Assembly (NCBI GenBank): GCA_963817035.1
Contig: CAWFMM010000003.1
Coordinates: 434,001-498,000, forward strand
Source of the DNA: AC-49 sp963817035
GTDB lineage: Bacteria; Actinomycetota; Thermoleophilia; Solirubrobacterales; Solirubrobacteraceae
Direction: 5' to 3'
Length of the DNA stretch: 64,000 nucleotides
A program made the position numbers and the translations under genes. The notes beneath the pieces are model-generated. The model made no database searches, was not told the origin of the DNA, and saw only the letters and a program-made list of their open reading frames with translations. Shown one piece after another: positions 7,026 to 14,646 of this stretch (position 1 is its first letter; each line of letters opens with the position of its first letter).

Positions 7026-8237
7026 CTACGCCGCAATCGCGACCGGCTTCGCCGCGACGGCCACCGGCTGGGCCCAGGCGACGGCCTCGGCGTAGGTCGC
7101 CAGCATCTCGGGGTCGGTCTCCGTCCCTGTCTCGCAGCGCTCGCAGGCGTCCAGCGCGGCGCCCATCGGCCCGCCACGCTCCAGCAAGGCGACCCGCACC
7201 GAGTCGGACAGCGGAAGCTCCGACAACACCTCGTCCATCGGCGCGCAGATCAGCGCGTCGGCGACCGACAGCAGGCCGCAGGCAAACCATGACTCGGTGT
7301 CGGACGAGCCGTGGCGGGCGGCGATCAGCTCGGCGGTGCGCGCGCGAACGAGCGCGATCGTCAGCAGCGCCTCGCGGCCACCGCTGATCCCGGCCAGCAC
7401 GTGGAGCATCGCCCACTGCTTCATCCGCCGCTCACCGAACATGACGACGGCCTGGTGCACGGAGGCGACGCGATGAGGCAGCGCCATCCACGCGGAGTTC
7501 AGGTGGCGCAGCAGGCGCAGGCTCAGCCCGGCGTCGAGCGTGACCGCCTCCTGGATCTCCTCGAGCCCGGCCGATGGGTTCGACAACGCGGCGACGGCGA
7601 TCAGCGACTGGCGGCGCACGGTCGGAACGGGGCGCCCGCTGACCAGCTCGGGTCGGCAGAACCAGTAGCCCTGAAAGAGCGTGCAACCGGCAGCCCGGGC
7701 GGCCTCGGCGGTGGCGGCGTCCTCGACCTTCTCGGCGACGATCGTCTTGCGAAACGGGGCCAGCTGCTTGATCGTCTCGGCCAGGCCATCCAGGCCGAGC
7801 ACGAGTACGTCGAGCTTGATCGTGTCGGCCTGACGGACGAGCGGGAGTAGCCGCGGGTCCCAGGAGAAGTCGTCCAGCGCGATCGAGAAGCCGAGGCTCC
7901 GGAGCTCCTGGAGACGCTGCAGCAGCTCGCGTGTCGGCTCGGCGCCCTCGAGCAGCTCCAGCGTGATCCGCTCGGGACCGAACGGGAGCGGGTCGATGTC
8001 CAGCAGGAACTGTGCCTCGATGTTGATCCACGCCTTCGTCGCCCCAATCGTCGCGTCGAGACCGATGTCGCCGAGCGCGGAGACGAGCACCGACGAAGTC
8101 GCCGCGCGGCCGTCGGACGCGAAGCCGCGATGCAGCAGCTCGTAGCCGACGATCCGCTGATTCTCATCGCAGATCGGCTGGCGAGCGAACAGCGCGTTGC
8201 GAGCGTGCTCGGGCACGACATCCGAGGCGGCAGCCAT
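7026..8237 (-). CDS. EAL-HDOD (YuxH-like) signalling protein with a degenerate EAL domain
   Basis: The 403-residue product has an N-terminal EAL-type domain (about 14-200) and a C-terminal HDOD domain (about 205-370). EAL domains hydrolyse cyclic-di-GMP, but here the signature is GYELLHRG rather than EAL, DDF is kept in IALDDFSWD without GTG, and the late Glu loop reads VAEKVED instead of AEGVET. FQGYWFCRP and IKLDVL are conserved. By family knowledge such YuxH proteins are usually non-catalytic sensors or scaffolds. I chose the ATG at 8237 (MAAASDVVPE) because the longer frame would overlap the upstream gene; CAGGAC just before it is a weak ribosome site. Confidence 0.85.
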   Translation of the reverse strand: MAAASDVVPEHARNALFARQPICDENQRIVGYELLHRGFASDGRAATSSVLVSALGDIGLDATIGATKAWINIEAQFLLDIDPLPFGPERITLELLEGAEPTRELLQRLQELRSLGFSIALDDFSWDPRLLPLVRQADTIKLDVLVLGLDGLAETIKQLAPFRKTIVAEKVEDAATAEAARAAGCTLFQGYWFCRPELVSGRPVPTVRRQSLIAVAALSNPSAGLEEIQEAVTLDAGLSLRLLRHLNSAWMALPHRVASVHQAVVMFGERRMKQWAMLHVLAGISGGREALLTIALVRARTAELIAARHGSSDTESWFACGLLSVADALICAPMDEVLSELPLSDSVRVALLERGGPMGAALDACERCETGTETDPEMLATYAEAVAWAQPVAVAAKPVAIAA

Positions 8238-8280
8238 GTCCTGATGGTCGGCTGACTTGCGAAGAACCTGAAGTTTGTTG

Positions 8281-9222
8281 TCAGCTTGTCCAGCTGGGGT
8301 CAACGGCGTTGCGGATGGTGGCCAGAACCTTGCCGCCGCTGAGCGAGACCACCGCGACGTAGCGGCCCTTGGCGTCATGGCCGGTGACCAGCGCGCGCGC
8401 GCCGTCGTGCGACATGCCCTGAACGAAGGTGAAGGAGCCCGGCACGAGCGTGATCCTGTGCGTCCGCGTGGTCACGTAGCCGAGCCGGACGCCGCCCGGC
8501 CGATCCTCTTCGATCAACAGGCGCTTGCCGTCGTCGCTCCAGCCGTCGGGGTAGGTGTCGTAGGCGCTGCGCACGCGAAAGCGGGTGCGACCGGTCGCGG
8601 TGATCAGCTGCGTGAAGACCCGCCCCTTGGCTGGGCTGACCGCGAACGCGATCACGTTGCGCTTGCTCCACGCGATGCCGGTCGCGCCGGTGGCCTGCTT
8701 CTGCAGCTGCTTGGCCTTGCCACCACCGACCGGGAGCGTCTGCAACGGCAGATCGGGTCGCGTGGCGCTGTCGTTGTAGCCGTCGATCGCGACCCGCTTC
8801 GAGGCCGGGCCGAACGACAGCCAGCCGTGATCGGCCTGGGCCAGCGCGATCGGCGATCCGCCGTCGGCCGGGACGTCGAACAGCGTGGTCCCGATCTGCG
8901 CGCCGATCTGGCGACTGTCCGGCGACCACGTCGCGAACCCGCTCCAGACCCCGGCGACGACGCGCACCGGCTCGGTCGGCGCGCCGAGCGCGACGACGGT
9001 CAGCTGGCCCTGGGTGTTGCCGTACGCCAGGCGCTTGGCGTCGGGCGAGATGTACGGCGCGCTGCCGTGGCCGATGACGTGCGGCGAGCTGCCGTCGTCG
9101 TTGGCCTCCCAGATCGCGCTCGACGTCGTCGAACGCCAGACGACGACGCCGGCGTGGGCAGCCGGCGCGATGACGGCGGCAAGCACCGACCCCAAGAGCG
9201 CGATACGGGTGATCAGACGCAT
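8281..9222 (-). CDS. Secreted TolB-like beta-propeller protein
   Basis: The 313-residue product starts with a Sec signal peptide, MRLITRIALLGSVLAAVIAPAAHA. The mature part is a series of PD40/TolB-type blades, visible as repeated SPD and DG turns such as APYISPDAKRLAYG, FATWSPDSRQIGA and DGWSDDGKRLLIEEDRPGG. These propellers usually bind other proteins or ligands at the cell surface. The stop lies 43 bp before the EAL-HDOD start, so the two may be co-transcribed. A TACCTT hexamer seven bases before the ATG suggests a leaderless message. The 273-bp palindromic element begins 50 bp upstream. Confidence 0.78.
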   Translation of the reverse strand: MRLITRIALLGSVLAAVIAPAAHAGVVVWRSTTSSAIWEANDDGSSPHVIGHGSAPYISPDAKRLAYGNTQGQLTVVALGAPTEPVRVVAGVWSGFATWSPDSRQIGAQIGTTLFDVPADGGSPIALAQADHGWLSFGPASKRVAIDGYNDSATRPDLPLQTLPVGGGKAKQLQKQATGATGIAWSKRNVIAFAVSPAKGRVFTQLITATGRTRFRVRSAYDTYPDGWSDDGKRLLIEEDRPGGVRLGYVTTRTHRITLVPGSFTFVQGMSHDGARALVTGHDAKGRYVAVVSLSGGKVLATIRNAVDPSWTS

Positions 9223-9229
9223 GCCATCG

Positions 9230-9235
9230 AAGGTA
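9230..9235 (-). promoter_or_regulatory. Candidate -10 hexamer TACCTT for the TolB-like gene
   Basis: TACCTT on the minus strand ends seven bases before the ATG at 9222, which would put the transcription start at or next to the start codon (leaderless). Confidence 0.45.
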
Positions 9236-9271
9236 CTAAGGAAGGCCGGAGTTCGCGGCGGTCTGGGAAGA

Positions 9272-9544
9272 GGCGTGGGTTCCCGTACTAGGAATAGTTC
9301 CGTGTTTGGGGGCCCATGCCTGGACGTGGCCTCCCCCGAGCCCGAGACCAGCCCCTCACTACACCCCTACCTCATTGCTGCAGTGACGCGCCCGGCCCAA
9401 GGGCTCGCGCCCGGGTGGCGTGTCGAAACTGCAGCAATGAGGAAGAGGGAGAACCCGGGAGGCCGGCGGAGGGCGCGCTTTTGAGCCGACATCCAGGCGC
9501 GGGCCCCCGTACTAGGAATAGTTCCTAGTACGGGAACCCACGCC
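9272..9544. repeat. 273-bp imperfect palindromic element (MITE-like)
   Basis: The two ends are perfect inverted copies over 23 bp (9272-9294 and 9522-9544; outer bases GGCGTGGGTTCCCGTACTAG). Two further inverted blocks lie inside: 9308-9324 with 9492-9508 (15 of 17 bases) and CCTCATTGCTGCAGT at 9370-9384 with its complement at 9428-9442. At the right end the arm folds on itself as a 13-bp hairpin (9506-9518 with 9522-9534, loop TAG). No transposase frame and no target duplication are visible. It fills most of the gap 9223-9547. Confidence 0.7.
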
Positions 9545-9547
9545 CCG

Positions 9548-10000
9548 CTACAACCCCGCGCTGGTGCTCGCCGCGCGCAACGCCAAGAAGCAGATCGCCG
9601 CGGCGGCCGCCGTCATCACGCCGAGCTCGCGGTGGAGGATCGCGTGGACGATGCGGCGCTGGCCGGCCTCGTCGAGATCGCCGACGGCCTGGGCATCGGC
9701 CAGATCGTTGGAGTCGAGGACGGCCTGCGCCGCGGTCAGGCGCAGCTGTTCGGCGATCAGCGAGATCGCCACGGGCAGCAGGGCGTAGAGCCAGTAGAGG
9801 CCGCTGTCGGGCCGATCGCCGAGCACCGCGGCGACTCCCGCGAGCACCGCCTGAGCAATCGCGGCGGCCTGCCCGGCGCGCAGCAACGGCCAGAAGAACC
9901 GCGCGTCGAGCGCGCGGACATAGACCACTCCCCCGACCCCTGCAGCAAGCCCGTTGACAACCGCGACGACGAGCGCGATCAGCTGCGCGGCATCGGCCAT
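9548..10000 (-). CDS. Small four-helix membrane protein of unknown function
   Basis: The 150-residue product has about four hydrophobic helices: near the N-terminus (AAQLIALVVAVVNGLAAGVG), around residues 40-60, around 70-90 (LYWLYALLPVAISLIA) and at the C-terminus (MTAAAAAICFLALRAA). A short charged segment with NDLADAQAVGDLDEAGQRR lies between helices three and four. AAAGGA seven bases before the ATG at 10000 is a good ribosome binding site. It is transcribed divergently from the nuo operon with a 60-bp gap. I do not recognise the family. Confidence 0.65.
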   Translation of the reverse strand: MADAAQLIALVVAVVNGLAAGVGGVVYVRALDARFFWPLLRAGQAAAIAQAVLAGVAAVLGDRPDSGLYWLYALLPVAISLIAEQLRLTAAQAVLDSNDLADAQAVGDLDEAGQRRIVHAILHRELGVMTAAAAAICFLALRAASTSAGL

Positions 10001-10060
10001 CCAAAGCGTCCTTTGCCACTATGTATCAATGCGTCACAAGGCGTGATAGAACCCGGCGAA

Positions 10061-10417
10061 ATGTTGAGTTCGTACCTGCCAGCGATCGTGTTTGTCATTT
10101 TGGGCGCCGTCGTCGGCATCACGTTTGGTGTCCTCAACAAGGCATTCGGGCCGCGCCGCCAGATCCGCACCAAGACCGATCCGTACGAATGCGGATTGCC
10201 GTCGGAGGTCAAGCAGGGTTTCCGCTTCGGGATCAGCTTCTACCTGATCGCGATGCTGTTCATCCTGTTCGACATCGAGGTGATCTTCCTCTATCCGATC
10301 GCCGTCGATCTGCGGGCGTTCGGGGCCTTCGCCTTGACCGAGACCGTCGTCTTCATCGCCCTGCTGTCGATCGCGCTGATCTACGTCTGGCGGCGGGGAG
10401 CGTTGGAGTGGAGATAG
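10061..10417 (+). CDS. nuoA: NADH-quinone oxidoreductase subunit A
   Basis: NuoA is a small membrane subunit of complex I at the junction of the membrane arm and the quinone site. The 118-residue product has the three expected membrane helices, with the conserved loop DPYECGLPS after the first and FRFGISFYLIAMLFILFDIE covering the second. The ATG at 10061 opens the 14-gene operon; the upstream 60 bp separate it from a divergent gene and must hold the promoter. Its end overlaps nuoB by ten bases. Confidence 0.97.
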   Translation: MLSSYLPAIVFVILGAVVGITFGVLNKAFGPRRQIRTKTDPYECGLPSEVKQGFRFGISFYLIAMLFILFDIEVIFLYPIAVDLRAFGAFALTETVVFIALLSIALIYVWRRGALEWR

Positions 10418-11025
10418 TCAGCCGCGAGAGCATCGGCGCTCCCGACGACTTCCGCATCCGCCAACTCCAGGCGCGCGACATGCTGCGCGGCGACCTCACC
10501 GGCGAGGACCTCGAGAAGTACGTGCAGGAGCGCGTGATCACCACCACGATGGACCAGGCGGTCGCGTGGGCACGCGGCAACGCCCTGTTCCCGATGACGT
10601 TCGGCCTCGCCTGCTGCGCGATCGAGATGATGTCGATCGTCGCCTCGCGCGTCGATGTCGCCCGCTTCGGTTTCGAGGCGTTTCGCGCCTCCCCGCGCCA
10701 GGCCGACCTGCTGATCCTGTCGGGGCGCGTTTCGATCAAGATGGCCCCGGTCGTACGGCGCATCTACGACCAGATGCTCGAGCCGAAGTGGGCGATCGCG
10801 ATGGGCGCCTGTTGCAGCTCCCAGGGCGTGTTCAACAACTACGCGATCGTCCCGGCCGACAAGTTCATGCCGGTCGACGTCCACGTCCCAGGCTGCCCGC
10901 CGCGGCCCGAGGCGCTCATGCACGGCGTGCTCAAGCTGCGGTCGATGATCCAGAACGACCCCGCCGCCGGCTGGCGCGAGCGCTACGACGCGGTCGGCAC
11001 CGAAGAGATCGTTCCCGGTGCCTGA
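10408..11025 (+). CDS. nuoB: NADH-quinone oxidoreductase subunit B (cluster N2 subunit)
   Basis: NuoB carries the terminal 4Fe-4S cluster N2 that passes electrons to quinone. The 205-residue product has the expected tandem ligand pair Cys69-Cys70 in GLACCAIEMM, Cys135 in GACCSSQG and Cys163 in VPGCPPRPEA. The start is GTG at 10408, inside the 3' end of nuoA, which indicates translational coupling. The first 45 residues are a somewhat long polar lead. The end overlaps nuoC as GTGCCTGA. Confidence 0.97.
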   Translation: MEIVSRESIGAPDDFRIRQLQARDMLRGDLTGEDLEKYVQERVITTTMDQAVAWARGNALFPMTFGLACCAIEMMSIVASRVDVARFGFEAFRASPRQADLLILSGRVSIKMAPVVRRIYDQMLEPKWAIAMGACCSSQGVFNNYAIVPADKFMPVDVHVPGCPPRPEALMHGVLKLRSMIQNDPAAGWRERYDAVGTEEIVPGA

Positions 11026-11533
11026 CGCGACCGGCCTGGAGCTGCTGGCACAGGAGCTGGGCGACGCACGAACCGGCAGCGTCGTCGGCACCGCGCATGC
11101 CCACGGCCAGGCGAGCCTGCAGATCGACCCGACGACGATCCGCGCCACGCTCGCGCAGCTGCGCGAGAAGGGCTACGGCTTCCTGGCCAGCGTCCACGGC
11201 GTCGACTATTACCCGGAGGAGCCGCGTCTCGGCGTCCTCTACGAGCTGCTCGACATGCACGCGCTGGACCGCCTCACGGTCAAGCTTCGTTTACCGATCG
11301 CGAACCCGCACGTCGAGTCGGTCGCCGTCGATTGGCCGACCGCCGACCACCAGGAGCGCGAGGTCTACGACATGTTCGGCGTGGTCTTCGACGGCCACCC
11401 CGACCTGCGCCGGATCCTGATGCCCGAGGACTACGAGGGCCACCCGCAGCGCCGCGACTTCCCGATCGGCGGCGAACCGGTGCTGTTCACCCGCGATGCC
11501 GCCGCCGGCCGGGACTACACGCTCGATGACTGA
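11018..11533 (+). CDS. nuoC: NADH-quinone oxidoreductase subunit C
   Basis: NuoC is a 30-kDa-type subunit of the peripheral arm next to NuoD. The 171-residue product contains the signature EREVYDMFGVVFDGHPDLRR followed by ILMPEDYEGHPQRRDFPIGG. It is a separate gene here, not fused to nuoD as in Escherichia coli. GTG start at 11018 overlaps the nuoB stop; the last bases overlap nuoD as ATGACTGA. Confidence 0.96.
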   Translation: MPDATGLELLAQELGDARTGSVVGTAHAHGQASLQIDPTTIRATLAQLREKGYGFLASVHGVDYYPEEPRLGVLYELLDMHALDRLTVKLRLPIANPHVESVAVDWPTADHQEREVYDMFGVVFDGHPDLRRILMPEDYEGHPQRRDFPIGGEPVLFTRDAAAGRDYTLDD

Positions 11534-12773
11534 CCTCGACTACCGCGCCCTCGAGGACTCGATCGACCTCGCCCACGTCCCGACCGCACCGGCGGTCGGC
11601 GCCTCGGGCCAGGAGCTCCTGACCCTCAACATGGGGCCGCACCACCCGGCGACGCACGGCGTGCTGCGACTGCTCGTGACGCTCGAGGGCGAGGTCGTGC
11701 GCGACCTCAAGCCCATCATCGGCTACGTCCACACCGGCATCGAGAAGACGGCCGAGGACAAGGCGTACTGGAAGGCCATCCCGGTCATCGAGCGGATGGA
11801 CTACCTCAGCTACTACTTCAACGCGATGGCGTATTGCGGCGCCGTCGAGACGCTTCTCGACTGCGAGGTGCCAAGGCGCGGCCAGTACCTGCGCGTCATC
11901 CACCTCGAGCTCAACCGGATCATGAGCCACCTCGTGTGGCTGGGAACCGGCTCGCTGGACCTCGGCGCGATCTCGATGTTCTGGTACTGCTTTCGCGAGC
12001 GCGAGCTGATCCTCGACCTGTTCGAGATGAGCTCCGGCCAGCGCATGCACACGCGCTACATCCAGGTCGGCGGCGTCTTCGAGGACATCCCGCTCGGCTT
12101 CGAGGCCAAGCTGCGCGAGTTCCTGGCGATCATGCCCAAGCGCGTCGACCAGTACCTCGACATGCTCAACCGCAACGAGATCGTCCTGCGGCGGCTGCGC
12201 CATGTCTGCCCGCTCGACGAGGAGACGCTGCTCGGCTTCGGCGTCACCGGGCCGCTGCTGCGCGCCGCCGGCAACCCGTGGGACCTGCGCAAGGCGATGC
12301 CATACAGCTCCTACGACGACTTCGAGTTCAAGATCCCGGTCGGCACCGAGGGCGACAACTACGACCGCTTCGCCGTTCGCGCGGCCGAGATGAAGGAATC
12401 GGTGAAGATCATCGAGCAGGCGCTCGACGGTCTGCCCGAGGGACCGCACATCACCGAGGACCGCAAGATCGCACTGCCCCCGCGCCACGAGCTGGCAACC
12501 TCGATGGAAGCGCTGATCCACCACTTCAAGCTCGTCACCGAGGGCTTCCGCGTGCCAGACGGCGAGGCGTACTACCCGCTCGAGTCGCCGCGTGGCGAGC
12601 TCGGCTGCTTCGTCCGCTCCGACGGCTCGTCGAAGCCCGCGCGCGTGCACATGCGCGACCCGTCGTTCGTCAACCTGCAGGCGCTCGCGCCGATGGTCAA
12701 GGACGCCTACATCGCCGACCTGATCGCGACGCTGGCGATGCTCGACCCGATCCTCGGCGGGATCGATCGATGA
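11526..12773 (+). CDS. nuoD: NADH-quinone oxidoreductase subunit D
   Basis: NuoD forms the quinone-binding chamber together with NuoB. The 415-residue product shows NMGPHHPATHGVLRLLVTLE near residue 35, containing the HPATHG His pair of the quinone site, and a C-terminal DPILGGIDR. The ATG at 11526 (MTDLDYRALE) overlaps the nuoC stop. An upstream in-frame CTG/GTG-type extension to 11496 exists but lies wholly in nuoC and was not used. The stop overlaps nuoE as ATGA. Confidence 0.97.
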   Translation: MTDLDYRALEDSIDLAHVPTAPAVGASGQELLTLNMGPHHPATHGVLRLLVTLEGEVVRDLKPIIGYVHTGIEKTAEDKAYWKAIPVIERMDYLSYYFNAMAYCGAVETLLDCEVPRRGQYLRVIHLELNRIMSHLVWLGTGSLDLGAISMFWYCFRERELILDLFEMSSGQRMHTRYIQVGGVFEDIPLGFEAKLREFLAIMPKRVDQYLDMLNRNEIVLRRLRHVCPLDEETLLGFGVTGPLLRAAGNPWDLRKAMPYSSYDDFEFKIPVGTEGDNYDRFAVRAAEMKESVKIIEQALDGLPEGPHITEDRKIALPPRHELATSMEALIHHFKLVTEGFRVPDGEAYYPLESPRGELGCFVRSDGSSKPARVHMRDPSFVNLQALAPMVKDAYIADLIATLAMLDPILGGIDR

Positions 12774-13375
12774 GCGTCCCTCGCTATGCGCACGGCTCGC
12801 GCGTTCCGGGCTGGGACGCCGCCGCCGACCTGACCAAGGCCCCGGCCGCGGTTCCCGATCCGGCGACAACGCCGGTGCCGGCCGACCTGCGCGCACAGAT
12901 CGAGGGTCACATGGCGCTCTACCCCGACACACGCAGCGCGGCGATCCCCGCGCTGGCGGCGGTCCAGCGCCAGTACGGCTGGTGCACGCCCGAGGGCATC
13001 GAGCAGGCCGCGTGCGTCATGGGCCTGACCCCCGGCTACCTCAGCGCCGTGGCGACGTTCTACGACATGCTCGAGACGACGCCGGTCGGCGACCAGACGG
13101 TCTACGTCTGCACGAACATCTCGTGCTCGCTACGCGGAGCCGACGCGCTGCTTTCGCGCATGCGCGAAGAGACCGACGGCGACGCGCGCTTCAACGTACG
13201 CGGCTTCGAGTGCCTCGGCGCGTGCGACATCGCGCCGATGGCCAGCGTCAATGGCGCGTACATCGGGCCGATCGAGCTCGACGAGGTGCCCGAGCTGATC
13301 AGCGCGCTGCGCGCCGGCCGCGAGCCGCTGCCCGACAAGGCGCTCCTGCGCCGCCCATCGGCGGACACGCCATGA
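12770..13375 (+). CDS. nuoE: NADH-quinone oxidoreductase subunit E (2Fe-2S cluster N1a)
   Basis: NuoE is a thioredoxin-fold subunit of the NADH dehydrogenase module. The 201-residue product has the 2Fe-2S ligands Cys114 and Cys119 (CTNISC) and Cys148 and Cys152 (ECLGACDIAPM). Residues 1-38 are a Pro/Ala-rich lead not typical of the family core. The ATG overlaps the nuoD stop and the end overlaps nuoF by four bases. Confidence 0.96.
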   Translation: MSVPRYAHGSRVPGWDAAADLTKAPAAVPDPATTPVPADLRAQIEGHMALYPDTRSAAIPALAAVQRQYGWCTPEGIEQAACVMGLTPGYLSAVATFYDMLETTPVGDQTVYVCTNISCSLRGADALLSRMREETDGDARFNVRGFECLGACDIAPMASVNGAYIGPIELDEVPELISALRAGREPLPDKALLRRPSADTP

Positions 13376-14646
13376 CCCAGAAGCTGCTATTCGAAGGAAT
13401 CGACGAGCCGGGGCTCAACACGCTTGAGGTGTATCGCCGCCGCGGCGGCTACGAGATGGTGCAACCGGCCCTGCGGATGGACCGCGAAGCGCTCGTCTCC
13501 GAGCTCAAGGCGTCAGGCCTGCGCGGCCGTGGGGGCGCCGGGTTCTCGATGGGGACCAAGGCGTCTTTCATGCCCCAGGGCGAGATGGACAAGTACCTGG
13601 TCTGCAACGCCGACGAGTCCGAGCCGGGCACGTTCAAGGACCGCGAGCTGATGCAGAAGTCGCCGCACATGCTGCTCGAGGGCATGATCGTCGCGGCCTA
13701 CGCAGCGGGCGCGAACCGCTCGTTCATCTACATCCGCGGGGAGTACCAGCAGCAGGCCGACATCCTCGACGCCGCGCTGGCCGAGGCGCGCGAGGCGGGC
13801 TTGATCGGCGAAGACATCCTCGGCACCGGCTTCTCGTTGTCGCTCGTCGTGCACCGTGGCGCGGGCGCCTACATCTGCGGTGAGGAGACCGGACTGCTCG
13901 ACTCGCTGGAGGGCAAGCGCGGCAACCCGCGCCTGAAGCCGCCGTTCCCGGCCAACCAGGGCCTCTACCAGGGGCCGACGCTGATCAACAACGTCGAGAC
14001 GCTGGCCACGATCCCCCACATCCTGCGGATGGGTGGCGAGGAGTACGCGAAGATCGGCGTGGCGGGGTCGAGCGGGACGAAGCTCGTCTCGGTCAGCGGC
14101 AACGTCAAGCGCCCCGGCAACTACGAGATCGAGCTCGGCATGTCGTCGCGCGAGCTGATCTACGAGATCGCCGGCGGCCTGCCCGAGGGTCGCGAGCTGC
14201 TGTTCTGGTTCCCGGGCGGATCGAGCTCGCCGGTCCTGACCGCGGACGACCTCGACGTGACCTATGACTTCGATTCGCTGGCCAAGGCCGGCTCGATGCT
14301 CGGCTCCGGCGCGGTGATCGTCGTCGACGACTCCAACGAGGTCGTCGACGTCGCGTTGAAGCTGGCCCAGTTCTACCGCCACGAGTCGTGCGGCAAGTGC
14401 ACGCCGTGCCGTGAGGGGACGAACTGGACCGTGAAGATGCTCGAGCGCATGCGCGGCGGCCTCGGTACGCCGATGGACCTCGACATCATGGCCTCGGTCC
14501 AGACGAGAATCATCGGCAACTGCCTGTGCGTGCTCGGCGACGCGATGGCGATGCCGATCGGCTCGATGATCGCCAAGTTCCGGCCTGAGTTCGAGGCCTA
14601 CATGGAGGCGCGGCGCCTCGCGGTCGCCGCCGAAGTCGCCGCCTGA
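13372..14646 (+). CDS. nuoF: NADH-quinone oxidoreductase subunit F (FMN/NADH, cluster N3)
   Basis: NuoF binds NADH and FMN and starts electron flow through complex I. In the 424-residue product the glycine-rich nucleotide sites are GLRGRGGAGFSMGTK near residue 48 and GAGAYICGEETGLLDSLEG near residue 165. The 4Fe-4S cluster N3 ligands are in SCGKCTPCREGT near residue 340 and in GNCLC near residue 384. The start is ATG at 13372 within an ATGA overlap; the stop overlaps nuoG as TGATG. Confidence 0.97.
   Translation: MTQKLLFEGIDEPGLNTLEVYRRRGGYEMVQPALRMDREALVSELKASGLRGRGGAGFSMGTKASFMPQGEMDKYLVCNADESEPGTFKDRELMQKSPHMLLEGMIVAAYAAGANRSFIYIRGEYQQQADILDAALAEAREAGLIGEDILGTGFSLSLVVHRGAGAYICGEETGLLDSLEGKRGNPRLKPPFPANQGLYQGPTLINNVETLATIPHILRMGGEEYAKIGVAGSSGTKLVSVSGNVKRPGNYEIELGMSSRELIYEIAGGLPEGRELLFWFPGGSSSPVLTADDLDVTYDFDSLAKAGSMLGSGAVIVVDDSNEVVDVALKLAQFYRHESCGKCTPCREGTNWTVKMLERMRGGLGTPMDLDIMASVQTRIIGNCLCVLGDAMAMPIGSMIAKFRPEFEAYMEARRLAVAAEVAA

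Noticed and set aside
9506..9534. Palindrome as a terminator of the 9548-10000 gene
   Set aside because: It could act so, but the same sequence is part of the larger inverted-repeat element, which explains it better; no T-tract follows.
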